A stretch of 64,000 bases of DNA, from positions 315,091,391 to 315,155,390 of the forward strand of contig OW240916.1 in NCBI GenBank assembly GCA_933207985.1. Direction: 5' to 3'. The position numbers and the translations under genes are program-made. Source of the stretch: Pelobates cultripes (taxonomy: Eukaryota; Chordata; Amphibia; Anura; Pelobatidae). The notes under the pieces were generated by a model. It worked only from the letters and a program-made list of their open reading frames with translations, did no database searches and was not told the DNA's origin. Below, one piece after another: positions 44,954 to 57,573 of the stretch. The first letter of the stretch is position 1; every line of letters begins with the position of its first letter.

Positions 44954-47568
44954 TGACTCAAACTTTGCAAAATCTGTGCCAAATCTCCATTAATTTCATT
45001 CGATCTGCCGAACAGACATGCAGTTTGGCAACGTCTGTCAAATTTTGAAACATTTGGATGAGATGAAAAGCAAGCCACCAGAGTTACATGATCTTTGCAT
45101 CAACTGAATGCACACTTTAACCTGTTTGAACTGAATCTACCTTTGTAATGGGGATTTTTCTACCATAACAATATATTGTAATGATTTACTATTATAAATC
45201 TCTGCAGGAACCAAGAGACTACTTTATAAACATATTGAATACAGTTCATCTAATAATATGTATGTCACAAACACCACCATTCCTAGATGGGCCTGTGACT
45301 TGTGTCGGTGGGTAAAAAGATTAAAAATCACTATTTACCTACACTAGACCCAAAATAATGATTAAAGAATCCGCCATTACACCACCACCATCTATTAGAA
45401 TATAAAAGCCGCCAAGGTAATTTATAATTGGGGAATCTTAAGTTAGAGTAAAGTCTTATTCTACGCACCATAGCCACTTCAGTATTATGAAGTGGTCATG
45501 ATCCTTGTAGTCTGTATGTGCAGCATTTTGCTATTTGTGTCTCATGAGAGCGTTAAGGAAATGGAAATCCACTGCTAATTCAGTTTGGATTTCAAATGGA
45601 TTGCAAGGTTTTTTTAGATTTCATTATATCTACTTTTGTGGCTCATCTCAAATCCCTTCAGATGAGGGGTACGGTGGGTGCAGGAAACAATTCCCTATAT
45701 GGCTGGAGGGAAACAGAGGGGCAATTCAAGTATTTCCTATATGGCTGGAAATGTTAATGGCTGTGTATTTATATACAGGTATTCCTGATATTTTTGTAAC
45801 CAGGTCAGATCATCTTGATAAATGTTTCAGGCATCATGACTCAAAAGTAAAATAGCATCTAAAATCACTTCCAAATCTTTAAGTTAATAACCCTTCATTT
45901 AATTTACAATATATATTGCAAGTGTTTTGTTGTTTATCAGGCTCCATAAATAATATAACAACTCCTTATAACCAGATACCTGTTTGTAAATTCCTACAGT
46001 CTATTTGGTTTACACACAAGACAATACAATAGGCCTTAGTATACAATTCTCTTCATGAGAGCTGACAAATGACTCATTCCTCTAGACTAGTTAAAACGTA
46101 GCCAAATTAACCATTACTGTTCTGCTGTCAATCTTGCCACAACTATCTGGTAACCATTCCATATACATGTCACATTAGTAAACAATAGTTTAAAAACAAT
46201 GAAACAATGGATAGACACCACATTGATTGACAATATTTTTATCAGGAACAATGAGTCACACATAGTGGGCATGACAATGTATATATAGATTAACATCAAT
46301 TTGTTGTTCACATTCATTTTAAATAATAAAGAGGACATTTACAAGCATAATTTTCAATTTACACTTGTGCATATATTCCATTTGTGCTATACTGTAGGTT
46401 AAACAAATGTTTTTCTAAAATTCTTTCTAATATGAAATATTACTGAAACCAGTTTGATAGTCAAGACTAGTTTAGTTTCCATGGCTGCTATCCAAAAATA
46501 CAAATGATTAGATTTACTCGGATAAAAATCAGGTCTGCAGCAATGGGCGATTGTAGGGTTAATTCTCTAAGCACTAAATTGTAGTGAATTGAAAATAGAA
46601 ATGCAAAATGTTTCTTTAATCTTGGTGTTCAGTGAATAAACTCCAGATTGTTCATTGCAGAGTATACAATTGTAAGCGTTAAGATCACCGTCACTGAGAT
46701 GCTTATTTGTACACTGACAGATCTCTCAGGTATTCCATTTAAATAAACACATCAGACTATAAGTGCAGCCCATCACCTTCATTGCAAATGGAAATAAACT
46801 GACTATGTATCTTGATTACTGGGCTTAGTCAGAAAGAATATAGAAAAGTAAATGTTAGTGTCAGTAGATCTCCATTTGTGTGATTTGATTTTTTTATATA
46901 TATTTTTATTTAGGCAGAAGGTAGAAGAAACAAACAAAGTAACACATAAAGAACATACATTAAATCAAAATATGACATGTCAATAAATAATGCATCTAGA
47001 GTTAAAAGCATATCCAATACTGATAATAAAAAGATGAAATCATATAATATGACTGGACATAAGAACATTAAGCAAAAGGTAGGTCCCATTCTCTCAAACC
47101 AACTAATTTTTGTATATCTATGAAAAAAAAGGAGAAAAAAGGATAATATGAAAAAATGAAAGAAGCCAAAATCATAAAAAAAAAAAACACACACAAAACA
47201 ATCGGAGGTGAGATATACCCACTGCCCTCTTAAGCTCCTGGCATCCATTACACATGCAATGGAGGTCCATGGAATTTCTTGCAAGACCTCAGATGCCTTC
47301 ATAGATATTGTCTCACAATGAGCGAGACAATGCCATAGTCCCAAAGCAGTCACTAGTGATGGATGTGGGAAGTGACAAAGCTAGCGGGTGGCAGCCCTTT
47401 GTCATGTTTTGTCAAGGTAGGATTTTATCATCAGACAAATTAGTTCATACTTTGATATCTATTGATTCCATTGGGATTTCAATGAAATTCCAACACAGTC
47501 TCTATAAGTATTTCATGAAAGTTTTATCTTTATGAAATGCTCTTTTTTATCTGGCTGAGCAGCCATGT
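44954..47568. other. No gene seen
   Basis: AT-rich. A 147-residue minus-strand frame at 46910-47353 is rich in Phe/Leu and reflects A-rich DNA. No supported coding region. Confidence 0.45.
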
Positions 47569-47792
47569 GTAAGCTGTCAGCCACTTACCTTACTTATAGA
47601 CCAGGTACCAACAATACTTGATTCATTGGAAGGGATATGGTCCTGAGGAGAGGTTCTGGGTTGAGGTTGATGAAGTCCATGCTCCTCGCCTTCTCCGGGC
47701 TTTCCATTCTCGCTTTCTCGATCGTCCAGGTGGTTCCTGTCCAGAGGGCGGTTCTAAGAGGGGGTTGATGTAAGCTGTCAGCCACTTACCTT
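47569..47792. repeat. 23-bp direct repeat about 200 bp apart
   Basis: gtaagctgtcagccacttac is present at 47569-47588 and again at 47770-47789. The interval is GC-balanced and has an open minus-strand frame without a recognised domain. Confidence 0.6.
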
Positions 47793-47872
47793 GTCGATCT
47801 GCCGACATCGGGATTGGTCTGACCACCACTCCCTCGCCAGGAAAGGATACATTAAGCATCAGGGACATACCG

Positions 47873-48806
47873 CAGTCGCAGCGGTCGCAGGGGTCGCAGC
47901 TGCGACCGGGCCCGTAACTCCAGGGGGCCCGGCCACCCTGCGGACCCCCGCAACCTTTAACCAGCTGCCACGTTTTGCGGCCCCGGCCTGCGCAGCAAAC
48001 CGCCAGGCACATCTTTCAAGGGGTCCATCGGGTGGCCCATGCTGTCAGGGCCACCTGATGGATATGTATTATCAGGGGGCCCGGTCAGTGCTGGGCGCTT
48101 TAACAGTGCAACTGGGCCCCCTGTGATTACATCAGACAGCTGGCAGGAAGTGATTGCCCCGGTCACTCCTCCCAGCTATCAGAGCCCACGTGGGAGGAAG
48201 GAGGAAGGAGGAAGGAGGAAGGAGGAGGGAATCAGAGTGGGAACTCTGACTCCCATCATTCTTGGACCCCACTGGACCCCAGGGAAAGTCACAAAAGGTA
48301 GGAAACAGGAAACATTTTGTATGTGTCTGTGTGTGTGTCTGTGTCTCTGTATGTGTGTGTGTTTGTGTCTCTGTATGTATGTGTGTCTGTGTCTCTGTAT
48401 GTGTGTGTCTGTGTTTCTGTATGTGTGTGTGTGTCTGTATGTGTGTGTGTCTCTATATCGATGTATGTGTCTGTGTCTCTGTATGTGTGTGTGTCTGTGT
48501 CTCTGTATGTGTGTGTGTCTCTGTATCTGTATGTGTGTGTGTCTTTGTATGTGTGTGTATGTCTGTGTCTCTCTATGTATGTGTGTTTGTCTGTGTCTAT
48601 GTATGTTTGTGTCTGTATGTATGTGTGTGTATGTATGTGTCTGTCGGGGGGTATATGTGTATCTGTCTGTCTGTGTGTTTGTGTGTGTGTGTGTGTCTGT
48701 ATGTATGTGTCAGGGGTCCCACGGATCAGGGGAGAGGGGGGAGGCGAGAGGGGGGCCCACAGATCAGTTTTGCACTGGGGCCCCATGGAATGTGTGTACG
48801 CCACTG
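47873..48806. mobile_element. GC-rich hAT-like element fragment with TG array
   Basis: The left part carries ggtcgcagctgcgaccgggc, the core also found in the 49-bp hAT-like element at 19381. The right end reads gtgtacgccactg, a hAT-like terminus ending at 48806. A clear left terminus and target duplication are missing. The interior resembles 12100-12200. The frames of up to 258 residues across it are low-complexity and GC artefacts. Confidence 0.5.
48319..48712. repeat. (tgtgtctctgtatg)n minisatellite
   Basis: About 390 bases of tgtgtgtctgtgtctctgta-type units. All three plus frames and one minus frame stay open because of periodicity. Confidence 0.95.
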
Positions 48807-49960
48807 GGTGCATAGTGTTAAATCACCAAACCGCAGCTCTACCTGTACCCTACCCTAAACCTAGAAGAGAAAAGACTGTTGTGCGTTACCTACATATCTC
48901 AAGCTGGACTTTGGAAAGCCGTCCTTGATTACAGAAACCTGAGAAAACCTGGTTCTACAACTATCCCAGAGTTCCCAGCTTGACATACAAACCAAGAACA
49001 ATGGACAATTGGAAGAGAATTGAGCCAAGTTGGAGAATGTCTCCAAGTCGGCTATGTTGGCTGTAATTTTTAAATGTATTTGTTAAGGCACCACAACTCA
49101 CTATTTACTACATAAACTAGATGGAGATAGTCCATGGTAGATACAAGGTATATAGCAGAGTGTTATAATGTATGATATCCAAGTCACACTTTCATGTTGG
49201 AAATTGCCCCACCCCCTCAATTCTTTTGGTCCTAGACCCAAGGGGCTAAATGCAGAAAAAACAAGCTTGGAAACCATTCAAAATTCAATTTAGTACTTTG
49301 CCTTGGAACCTCTGCAGTGCTGTCTGGATACATTTATCCAGTTATGCTGCCTGCATCTTTCAATAAAATCAGAAATTAGAGACATTTAGAAACTTGACAG
49401 GACAGCTTTGTTCAGAAACTCAAACTGTGGAGGCTGTGTACTCATTATTGTAGAAGTGAATGGCCTAAACCATTACATAGTAATTTACTGTGTTATCCCG
49501 GGTTACAGGCACAGCATGATAAGTCAGCAAATGACCATTTGAGGGGTCACCAGTTTCCACCCGTGGATAAGTAGCTAAACTTAATATTTACCTGCCGCTT
49601 AAAATTACCTTTCCCTAATGTTTACTAAATTCTAAATCTGCCAGCTGACATTATTTCTGCCAAAATGAGCCAGACTGAAACAAAAAAATATAGCAAACAG
49701 TATAAAACAAGTACAGTTACACAGTAATCACCTCCACTGAGTGCAACCTTTTTTAACTAATTCAAACTTTATTGTAGCCATAGCTGCAAGTTACAGAGAC
49801 ATAATAAGACCTAGAAATGTTATACATTGATATGCCACTCTGCATTCATATTTTTCGATTTAATAAATGGGATAGTTTGATGGTTATATCAATTGAGGGG
49901 GTAAAATATAGGAATTTTCAGAATTAGGAATTATAAACATTATAAATACAATATTTACTG
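48807..49960. other. No gene seen; one dispersed-repeat match
   Basis: 48885-48990 shares ttacctacatatctcaa and actatcccagagttcccagc with the 38.5-38.9 kb region. The remainder is AT-rich without motifs. Confidence 0.4.
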
Positions 49961-51269
49961 GGGGGCGGGGCCTGACAGACAACCGAGGGGGTCGCATGAG
50001 GCTGGAGCTCCCCAGGGAAACTTTCAGCTTGAGCCCAAATTCGTCTTTTTCATTCCATTATAATCTTGTCCACAGCCCTGGGGAACACTCCACAGCTCTT
50101 TTGACACTTTCTAACCAGAAGAGATTAGACACAGCCCATGATAGACCTACCTGCGGCCTGCAGTTGCACTCAGGCATGAGGAGGCGGACAATCCTTGGCC
50201 TTGTTTTGGAGCTTGCTAGTGTTGAGCTTTGTTTCCCCCCCTCTGGGCTAGTGGAGGATATCCCAGCCCTCACTGACAACTTGGCACTGCCACACAACCA
50301 AAATACGCACCTTCCTTAAGAAGCAGAAAGGTGAGGCCTTGTTGACAAGATGGCTGCCCTGCTGGAGCCTGCAGCCAGAGATGCCTTCCTGTGGTCATCT
50401 CCACTTGTGGAACCAATACTAGTGTCATTTGACTGTGCCTCCACATCATTCTGGGCGATGCTTGGTGAAAGGGGGTATACCATCTTGCTGACCAAAGCGT
50501 GACACCCCGGAGCTGTTCTATTGATCACCGCCGCAAGAATATCTATTCTCCACATGTTCCCAAAGAAGCACAGCTCAGAAGACGGCGCAAGAAACTGCCA
50601 CAGCTGCCACTCATTCCACCTGCATAGGAACAGGCATCTCCATCCTCGATGTGCCCTGTCAGAACAGGAGGCTTTCTTGACATGCTGTGGAGAGCGCGGG
50701 ACCGCGAATCTGCAGACACACTGCTTGGGAAACACACTGGACTCTATTGGGGCTTTACCTCCATGAGGGGGCCTCCCCGACGTAGCTCTCCAGGTCTCTC
50801 CTTCCAAGGGTATAGGTTAGGTGGCACACGAGATTTACCTGCAGCTGGGCTGACATAGTGATGTTCTCTTGATATGCGTGATGGCTATGCCTAAATCTAA
50901 AACATCATCCTATGGAGCCATATCTGCTCTACTACCTGTCTTATTCAGTGGCATCTGTTTCTTGTACTATCCCACAGATCTATAGTTCTGAAGCTTCCAA
51001 ACTCACTCTATTTTACCTATATTAGAGCTGTGCCTTGTCTGTCCTCTTTCCTTTTATTATAAAAAAAATTGCAGCACCATCAACATTTCCTATTCTGCTC
51101 TTTGCTGAATAAACATTCCTATGTATATTCCTGTGAAATGTTTGAACCACCAAGTCAGTTATACTATGCACTGCCTAAAATACAGAATGTAAATATATAT
51201 ATATATACTGACAGCTTATTTCATTATAGACCATTCCAGGATTTCATATAGTTTACCATGTCCCAAGGT
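49961..51269 (+). other. Unassigned; possible LINE 5' region
   Basis: Starts ggggggcggggcctgacaga, a G-rich start like that of some L1/Tx1-type LINEs and like the minus-strand start at 7976. It is followed by 900 bases of GC-balanced sequence including aagatggctgcc. Frames of 107-163 residues have no recognised motif. 50880-51269 is AT-rich with a (TA)n run near 51193-51207. Confidence 0.25.
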
Positions 51270-52216
51270 ACAAAATCCTCATTGTCTCAATGCAGCCAAG
51301 ACCACCAGCCCCATCTATTGGAAGCAGACCAATACACCCCCGAGAGCCCGCTGGGTGGAAGAGGTTGAAGCCATGAGGAAATTCGAGGCCGTGAAGGCAA
51401 ACACCCCGCAACAAAGGGACCGATACACCAAATGGTGGTTCCACTGGACGCGACTAATTACATCAACCACCTTCCAACATCGAATAGCCATACCGTAATC
51501 AGAGACGAGGAAAGTCAAGACATCAGAATAGATAGAATGAACGGGAGACAGCGGAACGCAACAAGCCGGGGCAACGGCAGAAGGCATGACCAGGAACCCC
51601 CCAGCCCCCTTCCCAATACCCATCCAACTGCACTACTTACACCAAACCAGGCCGATAAACCACAACAATACAATACACCACACACACATAGACCACCACT
51701 CAGAACCTGCAGAGCGCGACTCGGATGCCCTAAGACGGGAAACAGATACATACACACACGACACCGCAAGAACACGACACCACAAAAGTAAAAGGGAAGA
51801 ACATTACGAAAACTGAAACATAAAAACACAGAGACATGTCTCGCTGTAATGACTGGGACACCGAGATGCTATACCTCTGCGTAGGCAACTTGACGCGTAA
51901 ACACCCAAACAACTAAACCCAAGCCGCAACGTAGGCAACTACCCGCACAGGCGAAGACATTTTAGATACCAGACACAAACTGTGACTCCAATAAGAATGT
52001 ATTCAAAGAAAACAACACACTGCTAAAACTATATCTACTTGCTGTATAACCAACGACCTAATAACTGCCTCTGCGCAGGCAACAGCCCGCATAAGTACAA
52101 ATGTAATGTCAACTGTGCCTCTGCGCAGGCACCAACCCGCTTAAAAAAACAAATACGTTGCATTGAAATTTATGATATGAATCCAATAAACATATTTAAA
52201 ACAAAATCCTCAATGT
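51270..52216 (+). mobile_element. 5'-truncated L1/Tx1-like LINE with 16-bp TSD
   Basis: The insert (51286-52200) begins in frame inside ORF2 and encodes 70 residues to TAA at 51496-51498. These include PIYWKQTNTPPRARWVEEVE, QQRDRYTKWWFHW. This resembles the extreme C-terminus of L1-clade ORF2 proteins (Trp-x-x-TPP...RYxKxWxxW). A 700-bp 3' UTR follows, with AATAAA at 52184-52189. The flanks acaaaatcctcattgt (51270-51285) and acaaaatcctcaatgt (52201-52216) match at 15 of 16 bases, a target duplication from endonuclease-primed insertion. There is no long poly(A). Confidence 0.8.
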
Positions 52217-53092
52217 AGCTATGTGTAGGATAAGATGGTGGTGGTCGTCGTCTCGAGAATGCTCAGTGCAGGGCGGCCACTGAACAAGTAACATCCAGTT
52301 GTAATATGATACATTACTCTAAAAGATGCAGCAATAGAGAGGCCCTCTAACAATGGCACATGTCAAGGACAGCCAGGCTTCCTACAACCTGGGGTCAAAT
52401 CAGGATTGTGTCCTATATTCACTTTGGCCTGGAATCCCACATGTGTTATGAGAGCAATGTTACTACTTGAGCTAAAGAACAAGGATGAAATATAAAGGGG
52501 GAGAGCTTGAAATAACAAGAGGAAGTGAGGGATGATATTCATCTGGACAAAATGTTTGCATCTAATCCATGTGGCATGTGGAGAGAAAGAGGTCTGCAGA
52601 AGGAGGGTGTCATGGTGCACTGGTATAGAGCTCTAGTATAAGGAGTTTGCTATATCCCTATGTTCATAATCATTGTTAGATGCAAATGGGAAGGATCAGG
52701 TAAGCTGGGTTGGGCGTTTGCTGATTAGAATTCTCTGATTATGTTGGGGAGGGAAACAAGTGTCAAGTGACCACAAAGGGCATATCATCTGCATTTGCTA
52801 TAAATTTGTGGTCACTATACTGGGTCACCAATCCATGGATGTACATATGGTGTGGATACTAGTGGTGAGAAAGTAATGTGCAGGCTAACAAGGTTGAGAG
52901 AGGGCATCTCAACAGTGTTACAGTGCTAATAGGGAATGGTTAGAGAATTGCGTTAGGAGTGCAGTGTATGTTGTGCTCGGGTAAATCAAAAGATTTTCAT
53001 CACAAAACCCATATGACATAAAGTTGAAAATAGAAAAGGTCAGGTGACCCCATAAGGGCCCTTTCTAAAATAGCTATGTTTTTTTTAGATGG
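52217..53092. other. No gene seen
   Basis: No motif recognised; short frames only. Confidence 0.5.
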
Positions 53093-53415
53093 TTGACCGA
53101 TAGTGATGTCCCGAACGGTTCGCCACGAACGGTTCGCCACGAACGGTTCGCCACGGACTCATCATTGAGTAAACTTTGACCCTGTACCTCACAGTCAGCA
53201 GACACAGCTCACTAAGAATGCAGCTTCACAATGGATGCTGTCCAGAAGGTGGGAGGGTCTGGGAGGGAGGGTCTGCTGCTAATTGGCTGGAATGTGTCTG
53301 CTGTCTGTGAGGTACAGGGTCAAAGTTTACTCAATGATGAGTCCGTGGCGAACCGTTCGTGGCGAACCGTTCGCGAACCGTTCGGCGAACAGTTTGGGAC
53401 ATCACTATTGACCCA
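53093..53415. mobile_element. 307-bp hAT MITE with long inverted repeats
   Basis: The element (53101-53407) starts TAGTGATGTCCCGAACGGTT and ends TTTGGGACATCACTA. The flanks TTGACCGA and TTGACCCA match at 7 of 8 bases. The two arms are complementary over about 105 bp, including three tandem cgaacggttcgccac units and a catcattgagtaaactttg block. The centre (ggatgctgtccagaagg, gggagggagggtctgctg) matches the shorter MITE at 19823. No transposase. Confidence 0.9.
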
Positions 53416-54534
53416 TATTTTGGAGAGCTTTTTAAAGCCTGTGTAAAGGTAGGATATGGGGAATCAAGCAGCCAGATTTGGGTAACACGGTGATGGTGGC
53501 TGAGTTTAAAGGTGAAAGTTATGGTCATGCAGTAAGGAGTTGCAGGTCTCCAAAAAGGGTTTAGTGAGTGGATCTATATTTATGTTGTAGTAGTCAGCTA
53601 TGTGATCATCTAACCAGGGGGCCTTGTGGGGTTGTTAGTAGTGCACTTTTTAATTACTCAACTTTTATTTTAGCTTCCTGTGAATCTTTAGCTTCTTCTG
53701 AGAGGTGAGCATGCATGCGCAGTCAAAGCAGGAAGATCAACTTTACCTGTAGTTCTAATAACTGGAAATAGCTTCATTCATGGTGAGTTTATGTGATTTT
53801 CTGTGTGGTGAATTCTGTGAGTTGTTGTTTTAGACATGTAGGATGAGAATAATATAATATAATAAAACGCTTAATCACCAGTGTATGTGCCTCCCATGTA
53901 ATCTTAGGGGAGGTGTCTCTCAGGTGTTTTTTGTGAAGTAATATTTGAAGGTTTGGCTGATCTCCTCTCTAATGTACCAGGCCAATGTGTAGATATTACA
54001 AGGAAAAGGAGATTGTGATGATATCAGAAGGGTGGGTTTACCTTAGCTTACGCGGGAGGACAGGAGTAAATAGAAGTGACCAAATAAGAGGAAGATATAG
54101 TGAGTCCTGCTGTAGACTTTGGTGCTGTAGAAGGTGTAATCTTTGGGCTCACCAGCTGTCTGACACATGCAGTCGAGAAGAGTCAATTTTTTTTCTATGA
54201 ATTCTGTTAAGGACAGAGGATTGACAAGTGGACATCTCCAAGTCTGAGTCAAAGAGTAGGTTCAAGTTCAATGACCACTGAGATACCTTCCTGGAAACCA
54301 GCCAATTGATACACAATTCTTTACAAAGTAGCATGTTTTGTCTTAATGGGAAAGTAGACCGAGGGAAGGTATATAAGACATTGCATTGTACCTTTAACAA
54401 ACAGAAAGTGACCATTATTACCTTCACATATACAAAAAAGTAGGTAGATTGGGGGTGAAATCCACCATAAAGTTCCTAAGTGGAGCGCTAATGATTAACA
54501 CTTACCCCTATAGTTTGATTGACAGTTAACAGTT
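53416..54534. other. No gene seen; left flank of ERV copy 2
   Basis: AT-rich. The ERV sequence begins abruptly at 54535 with no LTR. No transposon boundary visible at the junction. Confidence 0.5.
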
Positions 54535-55680
54535 TGGTCTGTTGTCCAGGAGATCATCGGCCTCTACGTAAGAAGTGCTGGGGTGTCCCCGTCGATGAGT
54601 GTGAACTCAGGTTCAGGAACGAGGAGGTAAGACAACTGCTGTTTTAGACGGCAGACCCACTAGGGGTATACCGATTGTGCGGTAGGCCCAAAAGGGGTTT
54701 AAATCTGTGTATGGAATCTGCCCCCTCTGTCGGAGGGAAGGAGCGAAGGCGCACCGCTCGATCGAACGCTCTTTAGTAAGACCGTTTGATCTGGTTAGTC
54801 AGGCGGGGTCCTGTGTAAATAGCCCTAGCCGGACACCGGTGTCTTGTCTAGACTAGCGTTCTAGGGTGTATATTACGTTCGCTAGGTCGGAGGGACCGGG
54901 AGACTAAGCGGCGCCTGTGTAAATTCGGTTCGCTAGCTCTCAACCTATCTTGGCTAAGTGGGAAGGCGTGTAAATTTGGAACCCACTAGACTTTTGATAG
55001 AGTAAATAGACTAGAAGGGCAATTTTGTAAATTTCGCCCTCTAGTTCGCTATATGTGGTGTTTGGGCAGTGTGGCTAACCAAAACGGGTGTATATAGTTT
55101 TAGGTAGTCCATTCAAGGTACTGGCCAATAGTTTAGTTGGGATTGTAAATGTGTTAAAGATTGTTAGTAAAGTGTATATCTTGTTAGATAGCGCGAGCTC
55201 AGCCGTCTAGCGAGAGTGTTAATAGTGTGTTGCTGTATCATAGTGCACGGTACCATAACCCTGTATATTTACTGACACTGTATATAAGTACTAATCATTG
55301 TCGTCTATTGCATGTTTAACACCGTAACCACTAATAATTGTATTGTGACCTTAAATTGTGCTTTGACCTATGCTAACCGTACTGTAACCGATACTAGTAA
55401 AAGACGATGTTACTGGGGTGTGTTATAGACGGGTAATTCATATATAGAGAATTATAGCGTGGGTGACTGTATAGTTTCGCCAAAGGGCATAATATTGATT
55501 ATTTAGTGACTGGTGTAACAGCTGTGTGTGTACGGGAATTCCCTGAGTGATTATTGTGTTATTGTGTACGTTTCACTCGGTAACTGTACCACGTGGTGCT
55601 GTTGCCAGAGGAAACGGGTGTGACTGTTGAATAAGAACGCGTGCATAGTATTCGTTGTCAACGACGTTCCATTGATAAGT
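54535..55680 (+). other. Partial leader of ERV copy 2
   Basis: Nearly identical to copy 1 positions 21992-23137 with no length change (constant offset of 32,543). It carries the splice donor GAG|GTAAGA at 54626/54627. Confidence 0.85.
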
Positions 55681-57573
55681 ATGGGCGCGTCAGAGTCAAC
55701 GATTTCGGATCCCTTAGGTTGTATGGTAAAGAATTTTAAAAAGGGATTCAAAACATGTGATTTTGGGGTTAAAATGTCTCCTGTACGTTTGGTCACTTTG
55801 TGCACTAGGGAGTGGCCTATTTTGGTTGCGGCATGGCCGCCGCGTGGCAGTTTGGATCCAACCCTGGTACAGCGTGTACACGTGGCTGTGTCAGGTAGAC
55901 CTGAACTTTACGGACAGTTTCCATACATTGATTGTTGGGGGCAGGCCGTAAATGACTCGCCAAAATGGATCCGGATATGCCACGAGGAGCAATGTCGCCT
56001 CATGGTAGCCAGGACTTGTTTGTCCACTAGGACTGGTGTTAGGCCCATTTTGGACACGCCCCCTGAGTCCGAGATCCCTTTGCCGCCTCCTTACTTTCCT
56101 TTAAGAGGAAGTGACGTGAATGCAGGAAGCTCTGCACCCCTTCCCCTATTGCCCCCCTCCACTTCCGCTTCCTCCTCCAGTACAGAATCCACCCCCCCTC
56201 GTATTAAAACTCCCCTTCCGGAACCAGGACCAACCCCCATTAGATCTGAATATCCTGATTTGGCGCCACTTCAAACTTCCGGTCAAGCTTCTTCTAGCTC
56301 GGCTCGGAGTATACTATTCACTAACTTTTCCCAAAATCAAGTTCCCACATCCTCATGCCCTATTACCTCTCGACCGGAACCTTTAACTGACGCCCCTCCA
56401 CGTAGCCCCATACTAACCCGACAACTGACCGGTACCCAACAATTAAAACATTATCAGATGCCTCTTCGTCTGAATCCTGGGTCAGCCTATATCGATGCCG
56501 CAGGTCAAATGGCACATGCTGACCCAGTCTTCGTATATGTCCCGTTCACGACTACCGATCTCTTGAATTGGAAGACCCACAATTCCTCGTACACTGAGAA
56601 ACCACAAGCTATGACCGATCTGTTCACCTCGATAGTTCAGACACATAACCCGACATGGGCTGATTGCCAGCAGTTATTAATGACATTGTTCAATAATGAG
56701 GAAAGGACAAGGATTAACCAAGCGGCCATTAAGGCGCTAGAGGAGAGAGCCCGTGCTTTAAATCAAGCCAATCCGGCAGCATGGGCCGCAACACATTACC
56801 CTAACACCGATCCTGACTGGAATGTAAATGGCGCAGATATGGCTCAACTTAAAGCCTATAGAGATGCTATAATTGCTGGCATGAAAGCCGGAGGGAAGAA
56901 AGCTATTAACATGTCGAAGACAGTTGAGGTGATTCAGAAAAGTGATGAAGCGCCCAGTGTCTTTTATGACCGATTATTGGAGGCATACCGCTTGTATACC
57001 CCCTTTAATCCGGAAGACGCTGATAATTCCCGAATGGTAAACTCCGCCTTTGTCAGCCAAGCTTACGGAGATATTAAGCGCAAGCTACAGAAATTAGAAG
57101 GGTTTGCAGGTATGTCTATCACCCAACTAATGGAGGTAGCGAACAAAGTATATATGAATAGGGAAACAGAAAGTAAGAAAGAGGAAGAGCGCAAGATGCG
57201 TAGAAAGGCAGATATGCTAGCGGTAGCGATCGCAGGCGTAGATAGACGGGGCCCAGATAGAGGCGATGGTAGATGGAATAGGGAGCCTTTGAGTAGGAAT
57301 CAGTGCGCGTACTGTAAGGAAGAAGGGCATTGGAGGAACGAGTGTCCGCAAAGAGAGCAGTATGAGAGAGACTTACCCAGGGCAGGTTACGGAAACTTTA
57401 GAGGCAGAGCGAGAGGTAGAGGAGGCCCCGGAGGGAGTAATGGTAATAGAGGGAGTAATGGGAACAGAGGAAGTGTAAGGGAAGATAGGTACTATCCAGC
57501 AGCGCAAAGGTCCCGCGATAGAGAAGGTAGGGACTTTGTGGGATTGGCTGACACGGTCATGGAGGACTATTGA
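55681..57573 (+). CDS. gag: gag polyprotein of ERV copy 2, intact (630 aa)
   Basis: Starts ATG 55681 (MGASES, myristoylation signal) and ends TGA 57571-57573. Matrix is at the N-terminus. PPPY at residues about 135-138 is a late domain that recruits NEDD4-type ubiquitin ligases for budding. A Pro/Ser-rich stretch follows, then capsid with the major homology region starting at residue 419. A charged helical segment (KKEEERKMRRK) precedes nucleocapsid with one CCHC zinc knuckle CAYCKEEGHWRNEC (542-555) and an Arg/Gly-rich tail. One knuckle and this length fit gammaretrovirus-like Gag. About eight residues differ from copy 1 over the shared 536. No break seen. Confidence 0.95.
   Translation: MGASESTISDPLGCMVKNFKKGFKTCDFGVKMSPVRLVTLCTREWPILVAAWPPRGSLDPTLVQRVHVAVSGRPELYGQFPYIDCWGQAVNDSPKWIRICHEEQCRLMVARTCLSTRTGVRPILDTPPESEIPLPPPYFPLRGSDVNAGSSAPLPLLPPSTSASSSSTESTPPRIKTPLPEPGPTPIRSEYPDLAPLQTSGQASSSSARSILFTNFSQNQVPTSSCPITSRPEPLTDAPPRSPILTRQLTGTQQLKHYQMPLRLNPGSAYIDAAGQMAHADPVFVYVPFTTTDLLNWKTHNSSYTEKPQAMTDLFTSIVQTHNPTWADCQQLLMTLFNNEERTRINQAAIKALEERARALNQANPAAWAATHYPNTDPDWNVNGADMAQLKAYRDAIIAGMKAGGKKAINMSKTVEVIQKSDEAPSVFYDRLLEAYRLYTPFNPEDADNSRMVNSAFVSQAYGDIKRKLQKLEGFAGMSITQLMEVANKVYMNRETESKKEEERKMRRKADMLAVAIAGVDRRGPDRGDGRWNREPLSRNQCAYCKEEGHWRNECPQREQYERDLPRAGYGNFRGRARGRGGPGGSNGNRGSNGNRGSVREDRYYPAAQRSRDREGRDFVGLADTVMEDY

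Noticed and set aside
46910..47353. 147-residue minus-strand Phe/Leu-rich frame
   Set aside because: Composition follows A-rich DNA; no recognisable domain or start context.
48039..48928. Frames of 174-258 residues in four frames
   Set aside because: Periodic (tgtgtctctgta)n repeat keeps every frame open; not coding.
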